From assembly GCA_038232215.1 (NCBI GenBank), contig JBBSIG010000169.1, forward strand, positions 1 to 5,684: 5,684 nucleotides of DNA, in the 5' to 3' direction. Both the position numbers and the translations under genes were made by a program. Positions 4,995 through 5,684 of the stretch are shown here, piece by piece; the stretch's first letter is position 1, and the number at the start of each line of letters is the position of its first letter. Source of the stretch: JBBSIG01 sp038232215 (GTDB taxonomy: Bacteria; Actinomycetota; Thermoleophilia; Gaiellales; Gaiellaceae). A model generated the notes under the pieces. It worked only from the letters and a program-made list of their open reading frames with translations. It made no database searches and was not told the origin of the DNA.

Positions 4995-5000
4995 ACTCTA
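4995..5000 (-). promoter_or_regulatory. Possible -10 element for a small minus-strand transcript
   Basis: The minus strand TAGAGT fits TANNNT and lies about 15 nt upstream of the AAAGGAGGTG sequence. A CTGAGG with 18-nt spacing (TGA core only) is a poor -35 candidate. If active, it would drive a transcript of roughly 215 nt ending at the terminator near 4771. Evidence is weak. Confidence 0.2.
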
Positions 5001-5020
5001 GCAATCCGATCCAGGCGCCC

Positions 5021-5449
5021 TCAGCGCAGCACGACGGAGAGCTCGAGACCGCGGTCGAGCGGAACGGTGAGGCTCTCGAGCGTCGGGTCGGACCGGCGGG
5101 CGGCCGAGTAGGCGCCGAGCGTGTCCTCGTGCGACAGGACGTTGTCGGCGACCACGAGCGCGCCGGGCTCCAGCTTCCCCCGGGCGAGCCGGAAGAGCCG
5201 CTCGTAGTCGTCCTTCTCGGCGTCCACGAAGCAGACGTCGAAGACGTCGTCGAGCGCCGGCAGCGTCTCGAACGCGTCGCCCTCGCGTAGCTCGGCCCAC
5301 TGCTCGAGCCCGGCGTCGGCGACGTTCTCGCGCCAGGCGTCGATCTTCTTCGGGTCGCTCTCGAGCGAGAGCACGCGGCCGCCGAGCCGGCGCACCCCGG
5401 CGGCGAGCCAGATCGTCGAGTAGCCACGCGAGCCGCCGATCTCGAGCAC
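5021..5449 (-). CDS. SAM-dependent O-methyltransferase (COMT-like, family 3), N-terminally truncated
   Basis: The 142 visible residues are the catalytic core of a class I, Mg2+-dependent O-methyltransferase: motif I LEIGGSRGYST (2-12), the acidic residue E30 after strand 2, GDAF (57-60), VDAEKDDY (75-82) with metal ligand D76, ADNVL (101-105) with D102 and N103, and the usual C-terminal DRGLELSVVLR. These equal the catecholate and metal sites of catechol and caffeoyl-CoA methyltransferases. The family normally has about 50-60 further N-terminal residues forming helices over the SAM pocket. Here the frame is open upstream only to a TGA at 5497-5495, and the sole start codon is GTG 5449, immediately before motif I, with no clear SD. 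The Rieske gene occupies the DNA where the missing part should be. The likely status is a 5'-deleted gene or pseudogene; an assembly error or an unusual short protein is less likely. The natural substrate is unknown. Confidence 0.75.
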   Translation of the reverse strand: MLEIGGSRGYSTIWLAAGVRRLGGRVLSLESDPKKIDAWRENVADAGLEQWAELREGDAFETLPALDDVFDVCFVDAEKDDYERLFRLARGKLEPGALVVADNVLSHEDTLGAYSAARRSDPTLESLTVPLDRGLELSVVLR

Positions 5450-5477
5450 CTCGCAGTCCGTCTGCGCGAAGCCGGCG

Positions 5478-5684
5478 TCAACCGACCTCGACCCTCACGA
5501 CCCCGTCCACGACGCGGACCGGGAACGTCTCCACGGGGAGGTATGCCGGCAGCGTCAGCGCCCGACCGCTGCGGATGTCGAAGCGGGCGCCGTGCCTGGG
5601 ACAGACGGCGATTCCCTCGTCGGGCTCGAAGTCTCCCTCCGCGAGCGGGCCGTCGTCGTGCGAGCAGCGGTCCTCGAGGCCGTA
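5478..5684 (-). CDS. Rieske [2Fe-2S] ferredoxin-like protein, C-terminal part (5' end outside window)
   Basis: The frame is open from the right edge to TGA at 5480-5478, giving 68 residues. It contains both Rieske cluster boxes: C-S-H (visible residues 7-9, in RCSHDDGPL) and C-P-R-H (28-31, in CPRHGARFDIRSG). C7 and C28 bind one iron and H9 and H31 the other. The spacer between boxes is 18 residues, slightly long for a small ferredoxin, with an acidic insert. The end, ETFPVRVVDGVVRVEVG, is the standard last strand pair of small Rieske ferredoxins of the NirD/dioxygenase-ferredoxin type, so the C-terminus is complete. Such proteins pass electrons to oxygenases or nitrite reductases, or sit in Suf iron-sulfur operons in actinobacteria; the neighbours needed to choose lie off the edge. 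It is transcribed towards the truncated methyltransferase. Confidence 0.9.
   Translation of the reverse strand, partial: YGLEDRCSHDDGPLAEGDFEPDEGIAVCPRHGARFDIRSGRALTLPAYLPVETFPVRVVDGVVRVEVG

Noticed and set aside
4771..5000. tmRNA, SRP RNA, RNase P RNA, tRNA or a known riboswitch
   Set aside because: None of the signature sequences I looked for is present on either strand, and no tRNA cloverleaf with a T-loop was seen.
4924..5481. 185-codon minus-strand frame starting TTG at the Rieske stop
   Set aside because: It runs one frame off the recognisable methyltransferase and is Arg/Ser/Thr-rich shadow sequence. Only its last 13 codons, behind the strong SD, are considered separately.
5449..5497. 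Frameshift or fusion joining the Rieske protein to the methyltransferase
   Set aside because: The Rieske frame ends at its normal C-terminus and the methyltransferase frame has its own stop upstream; no frame holds the missing N-terminal helices.
1..5684. CRISPR array, toxin-antitoxin pair, prophage or defence genes
   Set aside because: No regularly spaced repeats and no coding region of these families in any frame I could recognise.

Overview
The window is high-GC DNA with strong third-position GC bias, GTG starts and short gene spacings. A Mycobacterium-type dCTP deaminase, a PknB-type kinase and an actinobacterial-style Rieske/methyltransferase pair suggest an actinobacterium, possibly of the Thermoleophilia (Gaiellales/Solirubrobacterales) type. 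The phylum-level guess is reasonably firm. The class-level guess is an impression from gene style, not a measurement.

Layout, left to right: (1) 1-240, plus strand: the 3' end of a D-alanine--D-alanine ligase (ddl), running off the left edge. (2) 251-3021, minus strand: a two-gene unit, transcribed gabT (class III aminotransferase) then a membrane-anchored PknB-type Ser/Thr kinase with an external discoidin-like domain. The two are 26 nt apart and converge on ddl. (3) About 3035-3302: a divergent intergenic region with several short repeats and hairpins, and a -10 element placed for a nearly leaderless dcd transcript. (4) 3303-4759, plus strand: dcd and an NDUFA9/NmrA-like NAD(P)-binding protein, overlapping by ATGA. 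(5) 4760-5020: an intergenic block between convergent units. It holds an intrinsic terminator whose U-tract is on the minus strand, a REP- or MITE-like set of inverted repeats, and a near-perfect copy of the 16S rRNA 3' tail (on the minus strand, an ideal Shine-Dalgarno sequence). (6) 5021-5684, minus strand: an O-methyltransferase that appears to lack its N-terminus, preceded by the 3' end of a Rieske [2Fe-2S] ferredoxin gene that runs off the right edge.

The genes are mostly housekeeping: peptidoglycan precursor synthesis (Ddl), signalling at the envelope (kinase), amine catabolism (GabT) and pyrimidine nucleotide supply (Dcd). They do not form one obvious pathway. The unusual content lies in the two intergenic blocks, which share a related 16-17 nt sequence, and in the truncated methyltransferase. 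I did not find a clear new defence or mobile system. The best candidate for something undescribed is the minus-strand 4771-5000 segment: possible promoter, perfect SD, mini-ORF, structured repeat and terminator.
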